In this document: positions 9,306 through 17,488 of the stretch, piece after piece
Position numbering within the stretch: the first letter of the stretch is position 1
Layout: the number at the start of each line of letters is the position of its first letter
NCBI GenBank assembly: GCA_023451735.1
Contig: JAEXYH010000007.1
Coordinates: 33,446 to 97,445 of the forward strand
Source: Pseudomonadota bacterium
GTDB lineage: Bacteria > Pseudomonadota > Alphaproteobacteria > Rhizobiales > Rhizobiaceae
Length of the DNA: 64,000 nt
Direction: 5' to 3'
Translations under genes and position numbers: made by a program
Notes under the pieces: model-generated
Database searches by the model: none
What the model was told of the DNA's origin: nothing
What the model saw: only the letters and a program-made list of their open reading frames with translations

Positions 9306-9660
9306 CTATTTGAGATGCGGCTTGATCATCTCGACCATACGCTCGGCCGGTGTTCCCGGAGGAAAGAAGCCGAGATATCTTCCCTCGGGATCGACAAGAT
9401 AGACAAAGGCGGAATCTCGACCGTGTAGTCGGCTGCATCCTTCGCGAACAAAATGCGCTTGAAATAGACGGGATAGGCTTCCGCGGCACGCGAGATCGCA
9501 GCATAAGCCCGACCAGCTTCGGATGAAACGGCGGCACATACTGCGCGAGGTGGTCCACGGTGTCTCGTGCGGGATCGAGGTTCATGAAAAGCGGCTGCAC
9601 CGCTTCGGCGCGGGCGCCGAGATGCATGCAATCAGATTGAACCCGATCCATGAAATCCGA
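9306..9660 (-). pseudogene. Decayed SCO1/SenC copper-chaperone remnant
   Basis: Three minus-strand frames in succession spell a SCO1/SenC C-terminal half: FMNLDPARDTVDHLAQYVPP and HPKLVGL, then YPVYFKRILFAKDAADYTVE, then FVYLVDPEGRYLGFF ending at IKPHLK. At least two frameshifts separate them. The N-terminal half with the copper-binding CxxxC motif is absent upstream, so the gene is both truncated and frameshifted. Intact members deliver copper to cytochrome oxidase; this copy should be non-functional. Confidence 0.75.
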
Positions 9661-9842
9661 GCAGTGAGACTTTAGTCGATCTGAGCAGGATGGTTAGATT
9701 GCCAGCCCTCGTCTCCGTGAGCGTCATTCAACCTATCCCACGCGGCCGGCAGAGGATTGTGCCTTGCGATCACAGAGGTGAGAATTCGCAAGGAGCCTTT
9801 GCAATACGGGCTGGGACATCGGGACGATTGAAGGATTGAGAT

Positions 9843-10166
9843 ATGCGTAAAAAGATCCGAGATCGTAAGGCGACACAAGCCGAGTATCAACGCGGGTATC
9901 GTGCCCAACAAGCTGCGTTGCGTAAACCTTCGCGAGATGATGTCGCGCGGGCAGCGCTGCATTGGATCATCACCGAAGCTCTGGAACGAAACAAAGAAGG
10001 CGAACTCGCAAAATGGAGCAGCATCATCGTTTCACGTTTGGTCGAGCAAGGTTTTGATCGAGATGCGGCGTCATGTCGGATCAATCAGTTGACCGAAATG
10101 TATGAGAGCGGCTGGATCTTTCAGAGAAAGCCCCATCTACTCAGGAGTGACCGCATTTCAGAATAG
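9843..10166 (+). CDS. Small hypothetical protein, basic N-terminus
   Basis: A 107-residue soluble protein with an AAGGA ribosome-binding site just before ATG 9843. The first 35 residues are strongly basic and the rest is helical (WIITEALERNK ... RLVEQGFDRDAASCRINQL), resembling a small winged-helix-like fold. I do not recognise the family with certainty. It lies at the edge of the plasmid core. Confidence 0.6.
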   Translation: MRKKIRDRKATQAEYQRGYRAQQAALRKPSRDDVARAALHWIITEALERNKEGELAKWSSIIVSRLVEQGFDRDAASCRINQLTEMYESGWIFQRKPHLLRSDRISE

Positions 10167-11366
10167 CGGCTGTTGAGTCGACATTCTGGGTTGATGAAAT
10201 CTCGCAGGCATGCCCCAGTACGCGGGCATGAGCCTTGATATCGGCTCCGAAAGCCGGTTTCGGTGAATGAACGCCATTTGGCTGGTGGTGAAGCCATTTT
10301 ACATTAGGGTCACATCTCCCTCACACAGCGAACGGATGGACCCTTACTCTTCGAGGGTTACTAACGGCTGACTTCAGCCCCGTCACGAGAGCCGTTGTGC
10401 AGCTAGCTCTCATATCAAGGTCGTTTCTCTGGGCGGTGCGTCATTGGGTGTCAAGTTCATCGGTGTCATCAATCTGTGAAATAGATCGAGGGCGATGTGA
10501 ATGCAGTTGCGTACAAATGTTTCGAATTTCGATATTTGCGATTCAGTTACAAACATCGTTGTCATTGATCCGCGGATCGATCGCTCGCCTCGGATGCCAT
10601 TCGGGGGAATTGCGTTACAAAGGTGTACGACGTGAGAATTTTGATCTAATCGCGTCATGGATGCATTCGGCGAAAGCCGTTCAACGCTTTTTGAGTTGGT
10701 TTGCGTTTGAGGCACTGCATGATGCGTTGCTTACCCGTGATTTTAAGTCGTCGGGAAGGCCGATGACGTTCTTGGCGACTTGATTGAAGTCGTTACCCAG
10801 GCATATGCAGTTACGGATTTCTGATTCAGGTTTCGAGATCATCATTTCAAAGATCGAGCTTTGCGTTGCAGACGTCGATATCCGCGTTGCAAGATTGAGG
10901 ATTTGCGATTCAAGCCTCGCGGGAAAGTTGGCAACGAGTGCCGCCCAGTGGCTAGTGGCCGGTCATCCCCATTTTCATGCTCACCTTATGTTCCGGAAGG
11001 GCATGAAAGCTTGGTGATCACGCACGTTCTTGGGGCGATCTGTCGGCCGGGGCGGGGCCATGACACTAGCGTTTCTTCCATAGTTGGCGGTTCTCGAGCG
11101 GGACGGCTGGCTACCGGCTTTGATGCGATCGAATGCAAGCCGCTGAATGCTTTTCTTGGAATGATAGGTCGTTCTCCCCCCGTTACTCCATCCAACGGCG
11201 TTGACGTTTGAATCGCATGGTGTCGCATCAAGAAGGATGCAGCGCTGAGCGGTCGATTTTGTTGACCGCGCCTGGCGCGAAGTGCGCTAGTCAGCAAATA
11301 GGTAAAAGATCCTAGACAAGGATAATGGATCCTGCCAGGTTGCCTTGGTGTTCAAGGAGCCCGTTC
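10167..11366. repeat. Gene-free region with degenerate short repeats
   Basis: About 1.2 kb without a convincing gene, visibly more AT-rich than its surroundings. The word atttgcgattca occurs at 10534-10545 and 10901-10912, with a close variant (atttctgattca) at 10817-10828, all in the same orientation. Flanking words such as gcagtt and ttcga recur. They might be protein-binding repeats or remnants. The open frames here have no codon-like character. Confidence 0.35.
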
Positions 11367-11942
11367 ATGTCCCTTCCATCGAACTCAGATCTTGTTAACC
11401 GCGTTGTCGCGATGCGGCCGGCTCTGGTGCGGCGAGCGGCCTCCCTGTTGGGCGCCCGTACCCATATCGGCACGCCTGAGGATTTCGCACAGGATGCGAT
11501 CGTTGTTGCATTGCAGAGTCTTGATGGATTTGCCGACGAGAGCTTGTCTGGATGGATGGCGGCAATGCTACAAAACTGCATCCGGAATGCTGCTCGCCGC
11601 GCTCACGTAAAGACATCCGTTTCGCTGTATCGCCCGGAGACTGGAGGCGATGATTCAGCAGATGCCATCGACTTCCCAGTCGCTGCGGCCCAAGGCGAGC
11701 GTCTCGAACTCGTAGATGTCATGGAAGCGCTCAACAAGTTGTCCGCGGCTGATCAAGAGATCATTTGGATCGGCCGGGTTGAAGGGCTTTCCCATGCGCA
11801 GATTGCGCAAAAGCTTCACGCTCCGCTCGGGACTCTTCATTCGCGTCTCGCACGCGCAACCGCGCGCATGCGGGATGTCTATGAGACAGTGCCTGCTACT
11901 GTTGCCGGATATTCTTCGGCTGATCTCCTGCGCGCCGCGTAG
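11367..11942 (+). CDS. ECF-type RNA polymerase sigma factor
   Basis: A 191-residue sigma-70-family protein. Region 2 is visible as PEDFAQDAIVVALQSLDGF through WMAAMLQNCIRNAARR. Region 4 is the helix-turn-helix LSHAQIAQKLHAPLGTLHSR. A linker of about 50 residues separates them. The start at 11367 has AAGGAG seven bases upstream, better than an upstream in-frame start at 11325. No anti-sigma gene is adjacent. The ParA-like gene begins 9 bases after its stop, suggesting an operon with the plasmid-maintenance cluster. Confidence 0.8.
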   Translation: MSLPSNSDLVNRVVAMRPALVRRAASLLGARTHIGTPEDFAQDAIVVALQSLDGFADESLSGWMAAMLQNCIRNAARRAHVKTSVSLYRPETGGDDSADAIDFPVAAAQGERLELVDVMEALNKLSAADQEIIWIGRVEGLSHAQIAQKLHAPLGTLHSRLARATARMRDVYETVPATVAGYSSADLLRAA

Positions 11943-11951
11943 ACGATCATC

Positions 11952-12698
11952 ATGACGATACAAAAAATTCTGGTTGGCGGATGGAATGGTGGCGGCGGAC
12001 GCACTCTCACGGCCGCGCTGCTCGCGTACGGTCTGCATTGTCTTGGCCGGCGCCCTGTCCTGGTCAGGCAAATCCCTGACGGCTCGCCTTCAAGCTTTGA
12101 TCCGATCGGGGCAACTTTGCCATTGCCGAGCCGGGAACTTGCTTTGTGCGATCGGTACGCCTTGCCACCCGGCCTTTCGCTGGAGATCGCTGCATTGATC
12201 GATGCGGCGGACGAAAGATTCGCATGGGCGTTGCAAGATCTGGCGCGGGAGGAACTGGGACATGACGGCATCATGGTCATTGACCTATGTGGCGATCACC
12301 GTGCCTTGAATCTTGCCATCGTGGCCCAAGCCTCCGTCGTTCTGGTGCCGGCTCGTCAGTCCATATTCGCCTGTGACTGGGCTGCACGAGGCGTCGCGCA
12401 GCTTTACGATATCCAGCGCGAGCTCCGACACCCCGTCCCTATCGTGACCGCGGCCATTGGCTCAGGCAGTAACTCGAACCAACACAGGGAGCGTTTGAGA
12501 GCTCTCGTCGGCGACTACGCGTCGGGCCTGCCCTCGATCGCAATTGTCGATGTTCCGTTTCTCGACGAGGCGACTTTGATCCGGCTCTGGGGGCAACAGC
12601 AGATCTGGGAAGAACCGGAGTTGGCGGCACGGTGTCAGATCTTCGCTGCGTCAGTGCTCGAATATGTCGGTGAAGCGCGAGAGCCGCGCAGTCCGTGA
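11952..12698 (+). CDS. ParA/MinD-like P-loop protein with atypical Walker A
   Basis: A 248-residue protein with the ParA/MinD architecture. At the Walker A position it reads GGWNGGGGRT rather than KGGxGKT, so the usual catalytic lysines are absent. A Walker B-like MVIDLCGD follows near residue 110 and VLVPARQS near 130. It may bind nucleotide weakly or serve as a non-hydrolysing partner of RepA. It sits between the sigma factor and DUF6634 genes, and its stop overlaps a possible GTG start of the next gene. Confidence 0.65.
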   Translation: MTIQKILVGGWNGGGGRTLTAALLAYGLHCLGRRPVLVRQIPDGSPSSFDPIGATLPLPSRELALCDRYALPPGLSLEIAALIDAADERFAWALQDLAREELGHDGIMVIDLCGDHRALNLAIVAQASVVLVPARQSIFACDWAARGVAQLYDIQRELRHPVPIVTAAIGSGSNSNQHRERLRALVGDYASGLPSIAIVDVPFLDEATLIRLWGQQQIWEEPELAARCQIFAASVLEYVGEAREPRSP

Positions 12699-12805
12699 GA
12701 CGCCACGCGTCTATCGGCGGGCATCCGGTGCGAATACCCGCAGCTTCCCGGCTACCTCGCCCATCTACATCTACCAACCAATCATACGCAACACGAGGGT
12801 GCCTA

Positions 12806-13165
12806 TTGCTAGTTCGTGATTTCCCATTTCTTGATCCGCGCGGCATCACACCGGATATGTCTTCTCGTCTGCAGGCATTGACCGAGGACTGCGTGCTGCT
12901 CGGGCAAGGTTTGGCGGCGATTGAGGACAAGGTTCGCGCAGCGCCGGTTCTCGACTTGTATACGCCGATCATTTCCCCGCTCGGCTTACAATTGGCCGGC
13001 ACGGTGACGGGTCATCCGCTCCTGGGGTCCAGAGTGATCGTGACGTCACAAGTTTGGCTTGCCGATCCGGAAGATCGATGGGTACGGACCCTGTCCCGGT
13101 TCTACAGGCTCGCGCGGCGCGGTCCGGATACGCAACTTTCCAAGCTCAATGGCAACGTCCATTGA
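12806..13165 (+). CDS. DUF6634 family protein
   Basis: A small soluble protein of about 119 residues recognised by its conserved C-terminus: AGTVTGHPLLGS, a VTSQVWLADPE segment and RTLSRFYRLARRG. Function is unknown; in Rhizobiales such genes sit beside repABC or phage-like loci. The start is uncertain. TTG 12806 has GAGGG seven bases upstream and gives the usual family length. An in-frame GTG at 12695 overlaps the previous stop but adds an unfamily-like Pro/Ser/Arg-rich stretch. Confidence 0.72.
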   Translation: MLVRDFPFLDPRGITPDMSSRLQALTEDCVLLGQGLAAIEDKVRAAPVLDLYTPIISPLGLQLAGTVTGHPLLGSRVIVTSQVWLADPEDRWVRTLSRFYRLARRGPDTQLSKLNGNVH

Positions 13166-13289
13166 TCGAAAGACGGCGATCGTTAGAGGGCGAATGATGC
13201 GCCAAAAGTCCAATTTTCGGCAGGTTGGTGTGGCATCTTAGCGGCTACTCGGTGGCGGTTGCCATGATTGTTTGGCGGGGAGTGCCGGA

Positions 13290-14390
13290 TCACATCAAAC
13301 TCCATGCCCGGAACCGACCGCGGCCGGTAATTTCACGGCAGCCGAGTTCGGCGACAAGGCTTTGGGCGGCGCGTTGGCTGATGTCCAGTTCCGCGGCGAT
13401 CATGCGTGCGGAGACAAGCGGGCGGCTGACCAACAATGCGATGAGGTCGGGCAAGCGCGAGCTGGATCGCTTGCCGCGCAGCTTCTGTTCAAGGACGAGC
13501 TTGGCGGCGCTCCAGGTCTCGTGATGCCGGAGCCCCTCCTGCGCGCCCGCGGTCAATGCGCGGAGACCGGCGATATAGCGTTGAGAGGTCACGTTGATGC
13601 GTCGGTCTTTCAAGGGAATGGTGCGGAGGCCGCAGCCGATCAAAGAGAGATGGGCGTAGGTCTTCTCTCGTTGCTTGAGAACAGCTGCCGTCAGAAGCCG
13701 GCCGACCCATCTTTCATGCTGCAGCGGCTCCAACGCATTCCATGCATCGTCGAGCGCGACGGCAGCCAGGGTCGGTGGCCATTCTCGCGTGGCATCGGCC
13801 ACGGTCAACCATTCGCTAATGCGGCCGCCCTCGTCCCAGTCCTGATCATGAATCAAATAGCGATCGGGATCGGCGAGGCGGCTCAACGCCAGTTCGGCTT
13901 TCGCAGCCAACGCGTCGGATACACGCAGCGCCTGGGCTAAATCGTCATCCTCGTCGAAGTCCGGCATGACGTCTTGATCATCGTCGTCGTCTGCGAAGAT
14001 CGATGCGTCATCGTCCGGGGTAACGTTGGGCGCCAACGCCCCCCTCCCCGCGAGTTCGGTGATCAGGTCGTTCGAAAGCGCGACGTTGTCCTGGCGTGCG
14101 AGGCGTCGCCGGGATCGCAGGATCGTATGGGCCGTGGTCAACTCGTGTGTCGGCGCGCGGACATCCATCTTCGCATCATGGAGTACAAGATCTTCCAGCA
14201 AGACGAGCTCGCCTTCCAGACCAAGAACGGCCTGCGCTTCCAGGAAATGACAGCGCGCAATCCACCCGTCTTTGATCGCGCTTTTGGCGATCCGCTCGTC
14301 CAGGCGCGCAACGGCATCCTCGGCTGCAGTCACCTCATTGATGATCTTCGACCACGGTATTTCCGGAAGCCGATATGGTGAATAAAGCAT
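13290..14390 (-). CDS. RHE_PE00001 family protein (DUF1612 with HTH)
   Basis: A 366-residue protein of a family common on Rhizobiales plasmids. The DUF1612 region shows DGWIARCHF, GELVLLEDLVLHDAKMD and THELTTAHTILRSRRR. A very acidic linker (DDDASIFADDDDDQD) follows. The C-terminal helix-turn-helix is ISQRAAQSLVAELGCREITG. A DNA-binding or regulatory role is likely, but no function is established to my knowledge. ATG 14390 was preferred over an upstream TTG at 14426; neither has a strong ribosome-binding site. It is transcribed away from repABC. Confidence 0.8.
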   Translation of the reverse strand: MLYSPYRLPEIPWSKIINEVTAAEDAVARLDERIAKSAIKDGWIARCHFLEAQAVLGLEGELVLLEDLVLHDAKMDVRAPTHELTTAHTILRSRRRLARQDNVALSNDLITELAGRGALAPNVTPDDDASIFADDDDDQDVMPDFDEDDDLAQALRVSDALAAKAELALSRLADPDRYLIHDQDWDEGGRISEWLTVADATREWPPTLAAVALDDAWNALEPLQHERWVGRLLTAAVLKQREKTYAHLSLIGCGLRTIPLKDRRINVTSQRYIAGLRALTAGAQEGLRHHETWSAAKLVLEQKLRGKRSSSRLPDLIALLVSRPLVSARMIAAELDISQRAAQSLVAELGCREITGRGRFRAWSLM

Positions 14391-14783
14391 TGATTTACGC
14401 GGTATAAGGCGCCCAAGTGGAAGCAAAAAGGGTGTTAACTTCCGCTACTTGATCCGACTCGGTTCCGAGTCCGCAAGCAAGTTTATTCGCGGCAGGGCAA
14501 ATAAATCGGGAGTGGTGCCGTGGCCTGTCTGGTTCGGAAAACCCGTCTTCGCTCTTAAAGCTGCGGCGGACAAGTCGTGCGCTCCTCACCATGACGGTGT
14601 TCGATGGACCGTGTGCTCTTTCCTCACCTCACCCTAATTTGACCGCGATTGCACTCAGCCATGAGGAGAGAGGCTTCTTTTGGTCGTGTCCCTGAAGGGG
14701 CACGCGCTGCCATCGACAGTTCATATGCGACGGTTATTAATTTGGATCCTTAACCAACACCGTTGAACGCCGACCTCCGGGCA

Positions 14784-14799
14784 GTTGACCGCGGTCAAC
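14784..14799. promoter_or_regulatory. parS centromere-like palindrome, copy 1
   Basis: A perfect 16-bp palindrome, gttgaccgcggtcaac, matching the repABC parS consensus GTTNNCNGCNGNNAAC except at non-conserved positions. An identical copy follows 34 bases later. Such sites are bound by RepB for partition and often lie just upstream of repA. Confidence 0.88.
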
Positions 14800-14817
14800 T
14801 CATGTAATGGTTAGAAA

Positions 14818-14833
14818 GTTGACCGCGGTCAAC
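14818..14833. promoter_or_regulatory. parS centromere-like palindrome, copy 2
   Basis: A second identical 16-bp palindrome, gttgaccgcggtcaac, spaced 34 bases (about three helical turns) from the first, placing both RepB dimers on a similar face of the DNA. It lies about 160 bases upstream of repA, where partition and RepA/RepB autoregulation could interact. Confidence 0.88.
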
Positions 14834-14993
14834 CAGGTTAACGCGCTCGAAAAATCATGCATCTGCGGCACCACGCTCCCGGCTATGCCGTAAGCCTTAA
14901 CAGCGGATTAACCCTTTCTTTATTGCGGGGGCATACAGAATCGGGCGTAGTAACGCCATTCAGGCTGATTAACGCGATTTCGCGTAACTGAAA

Positions 14994-16229
14994 GTGAGAG
15001 CCGTGTCTTTAGCCGACGAGAGCAGTTTCGATTCGGGGGCGTCACAACGCTCGCCCGCCATTCACGAAATGATCGCCGCCGACGCCAAGGAGCTGTCGGC
15101 GCGCCTTGTCGCGCATCGGCTCAAGCTGTTTCCGCCGAAAGCCACCAAGACGCTCCGGAAATTCTCATCGACTGAAGCGGCCAAGCTGGTCGGCGTCAAG
15201 GATTCCTATCTGCGGCAGCTATCGCTGGAAGGGAAGGGGCCTGCCCCTGAAATCGGGACCGGCGGTCGCCGGGTCTATTCCCTGGATATGGTCCATGCCC
15301 TTCGCGCCTATCTGGACGAGAACGGCAAGGCGTCGCGCCAGTATCTTCCGAAAAGAAGGGAAGGGGATCATCTCCAGGTGATCGGCGTCGTTAATTTCAA
15401 AGGCGGCTCCGGAAAGACCACCACCGCCGCGCATCTGGCGCAGCATTTTGCCTTGCAGGGATTTCGTGTGCTGGCGATCGATCTCGATCCGCAAGCATCG
15501 CTGTCGGCGCTGCACGGCTACCAGCCGGAATTCGATGTCGAGGAGAATGGCACGCTATATGGCGCGATCCGGTATGACGAAAGCCGCCGCGAACTCGCCG
15601 ACATCATTCGCCCCACTTATTTCCCGCTGCTCGACATCGTCCCGGCCAATATCGAGCTGATGGAGTTCGAGCACGAAACGCCGAAGGCGCTGGCGCAGCG
15701 CCAGGATGGCGATCCGCTCTTCTTCGCGCGCGTGGCGCGCGTGCTCGGCTCGGTGGAGGATCGCTATGATGTGGTGGTCATCGATTGCCCGCCGCAACTC
15801 GGCTTCCTCACCTTGTCGGCGCTCTGCGCTGCGACCGCGGTTTTGATTCCGGTGCATCCGCAGATGCTCGACGTGATGTCGATGTCGCAATTCCTGCTGA
15901 TGACCTCCGACCTACTCGAAGTGGTTGCCCATGCGGGTGGCAATATGAACTACGACTGGATGCGATACCTCGTCACGCGCTACGAGCCGGGCGATGGACC
16001 GCAGGCGCAGATGGTCGGTTTCATGCAGTCGCTGTTCGGTGAGCGGATGGTCGCGCATATGATGCTCAAGAGCACAGCCATCAGCGATGCCGGCATCACC
16101 AAGCAAACACTTTACGAGGTCCCGCGCGAGCAGTTCACGCGATCGACCTATGATCGCGCGATGGAGTCACTCGACGGGGTGAATGGCGAGATTCAGGATC
16201 TCGTACTCAAGGCCTGGGGGAGGGCGTAA
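14994..16229 (+). CDS. repA: Plasmid partitioning ATPase RepA (ParA family)
   Basis: A 411-residue type Ia ParA ATPase. The N-terminal 120 residues carry a MerR-like helix-turn-helix (SSTEAAKLVGVKDSYLRQ) for autorepression. The deviant Walker A KGGSGKTT is at about 136-143. Walker B-like VVVIDCPPQLG follows near 260. RepA moves plasmid copies by ATP-driven cycling on the nucleoid and represses the operon with RepB. GTG 14994 is the outer start; GTG 15003 (three codons later) is an alternative. The stop overlaps the repB ATG (TAATG), indicating coupling. Confidence 0.95.
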   Translation: MRAVSLADESSFDSGASQRSPAIHEMIAADAKELSARLVAHRLKLFPPKATKTLRKFSSTEAAKLVGVKDSYLRQLSLEGKGPAPEIGTGGRRVYSLDMVHALRAYLDENGKASRQYLPKRREGDHLQVIGVVNFKGGSGKTTTAAHLAQHFALQGFRVLAIDLDPQASLSALHGYQPEFDVEENGTLYGAIRYDESRRELADIIRPTYFPLLDIVPANIELMEFEHETPKALAQRQDGDPLFFARVARVLGSVEDRYDVVVIDCPPQLGFLTLSALCAATAVLIPVHPQMLDVMSMSQFLLMTSDLLEVVAHAGGNMNYDWMRYLVTRYEPGDGPQAQMVGFMQSLFGERMVAHMMLKSTAISDAGITKQTLYEVPREQFTRSTYDRAMESLDGVNGEIQDLVLKAWGRA

Positions 16230-17239
16230 TGGCGCGCAAGAATCTGCTGGCAGGTTTGCTGGACGATCCCGCGCCTAAGGCGCCTGTTGCTGCGCATCAG
16301 GACGCGATGAAGCCCGCAGCGTCGGCCTTCGGTCATCGCGGCGTCGTTGGGGCCATGAGCCGTTCGCTGGAAAAAATGTCGGCAGACAGCGATGCTACGA
16401 AAGCGCTCGCCGCTCTGTTTGCGAAAGGCGAGGCGGTCGTCGAGATCGATCCATCCGCGATCGATGCATCATTCGTTCCGGACCGCATGCCGGGATCTGA
16501 CGAAGACCATGCCGCATTGGTGACGTCGATTGCAGACACCGGCCAGCTCGTTCCGGTTCTGCTGCGGCCGCATCCGCAGGATCCGACCCGTTTCCAGACG
16601 GCCTACGGCCATCGCCGTATCCGCGCGCTAAGCGAATTGCGTAAGCCGGTGCGGGCCATCATTCGCAAGATGACCGATGAAGAACTCGTCATCGCGCAGG
16701 GCAAGGAGAATGGCGAGCGCCGTGATCTATCTTTCATCGAACGCGCGAATTACGCGGTCGCGCTCGAAGCGCGCAACTTCAAGCGTGAGGTGATCGGTGC
16801 GGCGCTCAGTGTCGATAAGACCGAACTGTCGCGATTGATCAGTGTCGGCCGTTCGATCCCGAAGCGGCTGATCGATGCGATCGGTCCCGCGCCGAAAACC
16901 GGACGCCGGCGATGGATGGAGCTGGAGGAGCTGCTCAAGTCGCGCGGTCACTCCGAGGCCGTGACGAACGAATTGATCGCAGACGACCGCTTTCTGAAAG
17001 CCGATACCGATGCGCGCTTCCTGTTGGCTTGCGCAGCACTCGCACCGGGCAAGCCGGCCAAGGTGCCGGCAGCGGCCTGGACCAGCGAGGACGGCAAGAA
17101 GGTGGCCTCGATCGGCCGACGCACAGGAGAGCGCGTCACCCTCGCCGTCAATGAAAAGCTTGCACCGGGTTTCGGCGACTTCGTCATCGATCGCCTGGCG
17201 TCGCTCTATGCCGACTATCTGAAGGGGAGGGGCGCCTAG
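16229..17239 (+). CDS. repB: Plasmid partitioning protein RepB (ParB family)
   Basis: A 336-residue ParB. The N-terminal half has the nuclease-like ParB domain (TGQLVPVLLRPHP, YGHRRIRALSEL and QGKENGERRDLSFIERANYA), followed by the helix-turn-helix around EVIGAALSVDKTELSRLISV. It binds the two parS palindromes upstream of repA and stimulates RepA ATPase. The ATG shares a base with the repA stop. The C-terminal dimerisation region (GFGDFVIDRLASLYADY) is complete, so the gene looks intact. Confidence 0.95.
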   Translation: MARKNLLAGLLDDPAPKAPVAAHQDAMKPAASAFGHRGVVGAMSRSLEKMSADSDATKALAALFAKGEAVVEIDPSAIDASFVPDRMPGSDEDHAALVTSIADTGQLVPVLLRPHPQDPTRFQTAYGHRRIRALSELRKPVRAIIRKMTDEELVIAQGKENGERRDLSFIERANYAVALEARNFKREVIGAALSVDKTELSRLISVGRSIPKRLIDAIGPAPKTGRRRWMELEELLKSRGHSEAVTNELIADDRFLKADTDARFLLACAALAPGKPAKVPAAAWTSEDGKKVASIGRRTGERVTLAVNEKLAPGFGDFVIDRLASLYADYLKGRGA

Positions 17240-17334
17240 CCCGTCTCGTCTGATCGCGGCATGCGCGGTCGGCGAAAGCTTGGCCGCCGAGATTTGTAGC
17301 CGTGCGTAACGAATTCTAACGAAGGAGCTCGAAG

Positions 17335-17398
17335 CAAAGAAAAAGGCCCCCAGAACGTATCCGCTCCGGAAGCCTTCTCTAACGTGTAAGCAGCCTTA
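17335..17398 (-). ncRNA. repABC counter-transcribed RNA (incompatibility RNA)
   Basis: The repB-repC gap is where repABC plasmids encode a small antisense RNA that limits repC expression. On the minus strand a 14-bp stem without interruption (counting G-U pairs), with arms at 17362-17375 and 17344-17357 and a 4-base loop, is followed by a TTTTTC tract. This is a strong Rho-independent terminator. A TTGACT element lies upstream at 17421-17426. The exact 5' end and -10 box cannot be fixed by eye. The RNA would set copy number and incompatibility. Confidence 0.8.
17344..17375 (-). terminator. Rho-independent terminator of the counter-transcribed RNA
   Basis: Arms 17362-17375 and 17344-17357 pair along all 14 positions (several G-U) around loop gata on the minus strand, followed by a T-rich run down to about 17336. 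On the plus strand the same sequence can fold in the repC leader, consistent with attenuation control. Confidence 0.85.
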
Positions 17399-17488
17399 GA
17401 GAATCACGGTCGCGAATCTCAGTCAAGTGATTTCCAGCCGGATACGATTCACGGTGGACTCTTTCTTTGCCTGAAAAAGGCAAAGACG

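Noticed and set aside
13272..13940. Plus-strand frame opposite the RHE_PE00001 gene
   Set aside because: The opposite strand matches a known family along its whole length; this frame is antisense coding bias only.
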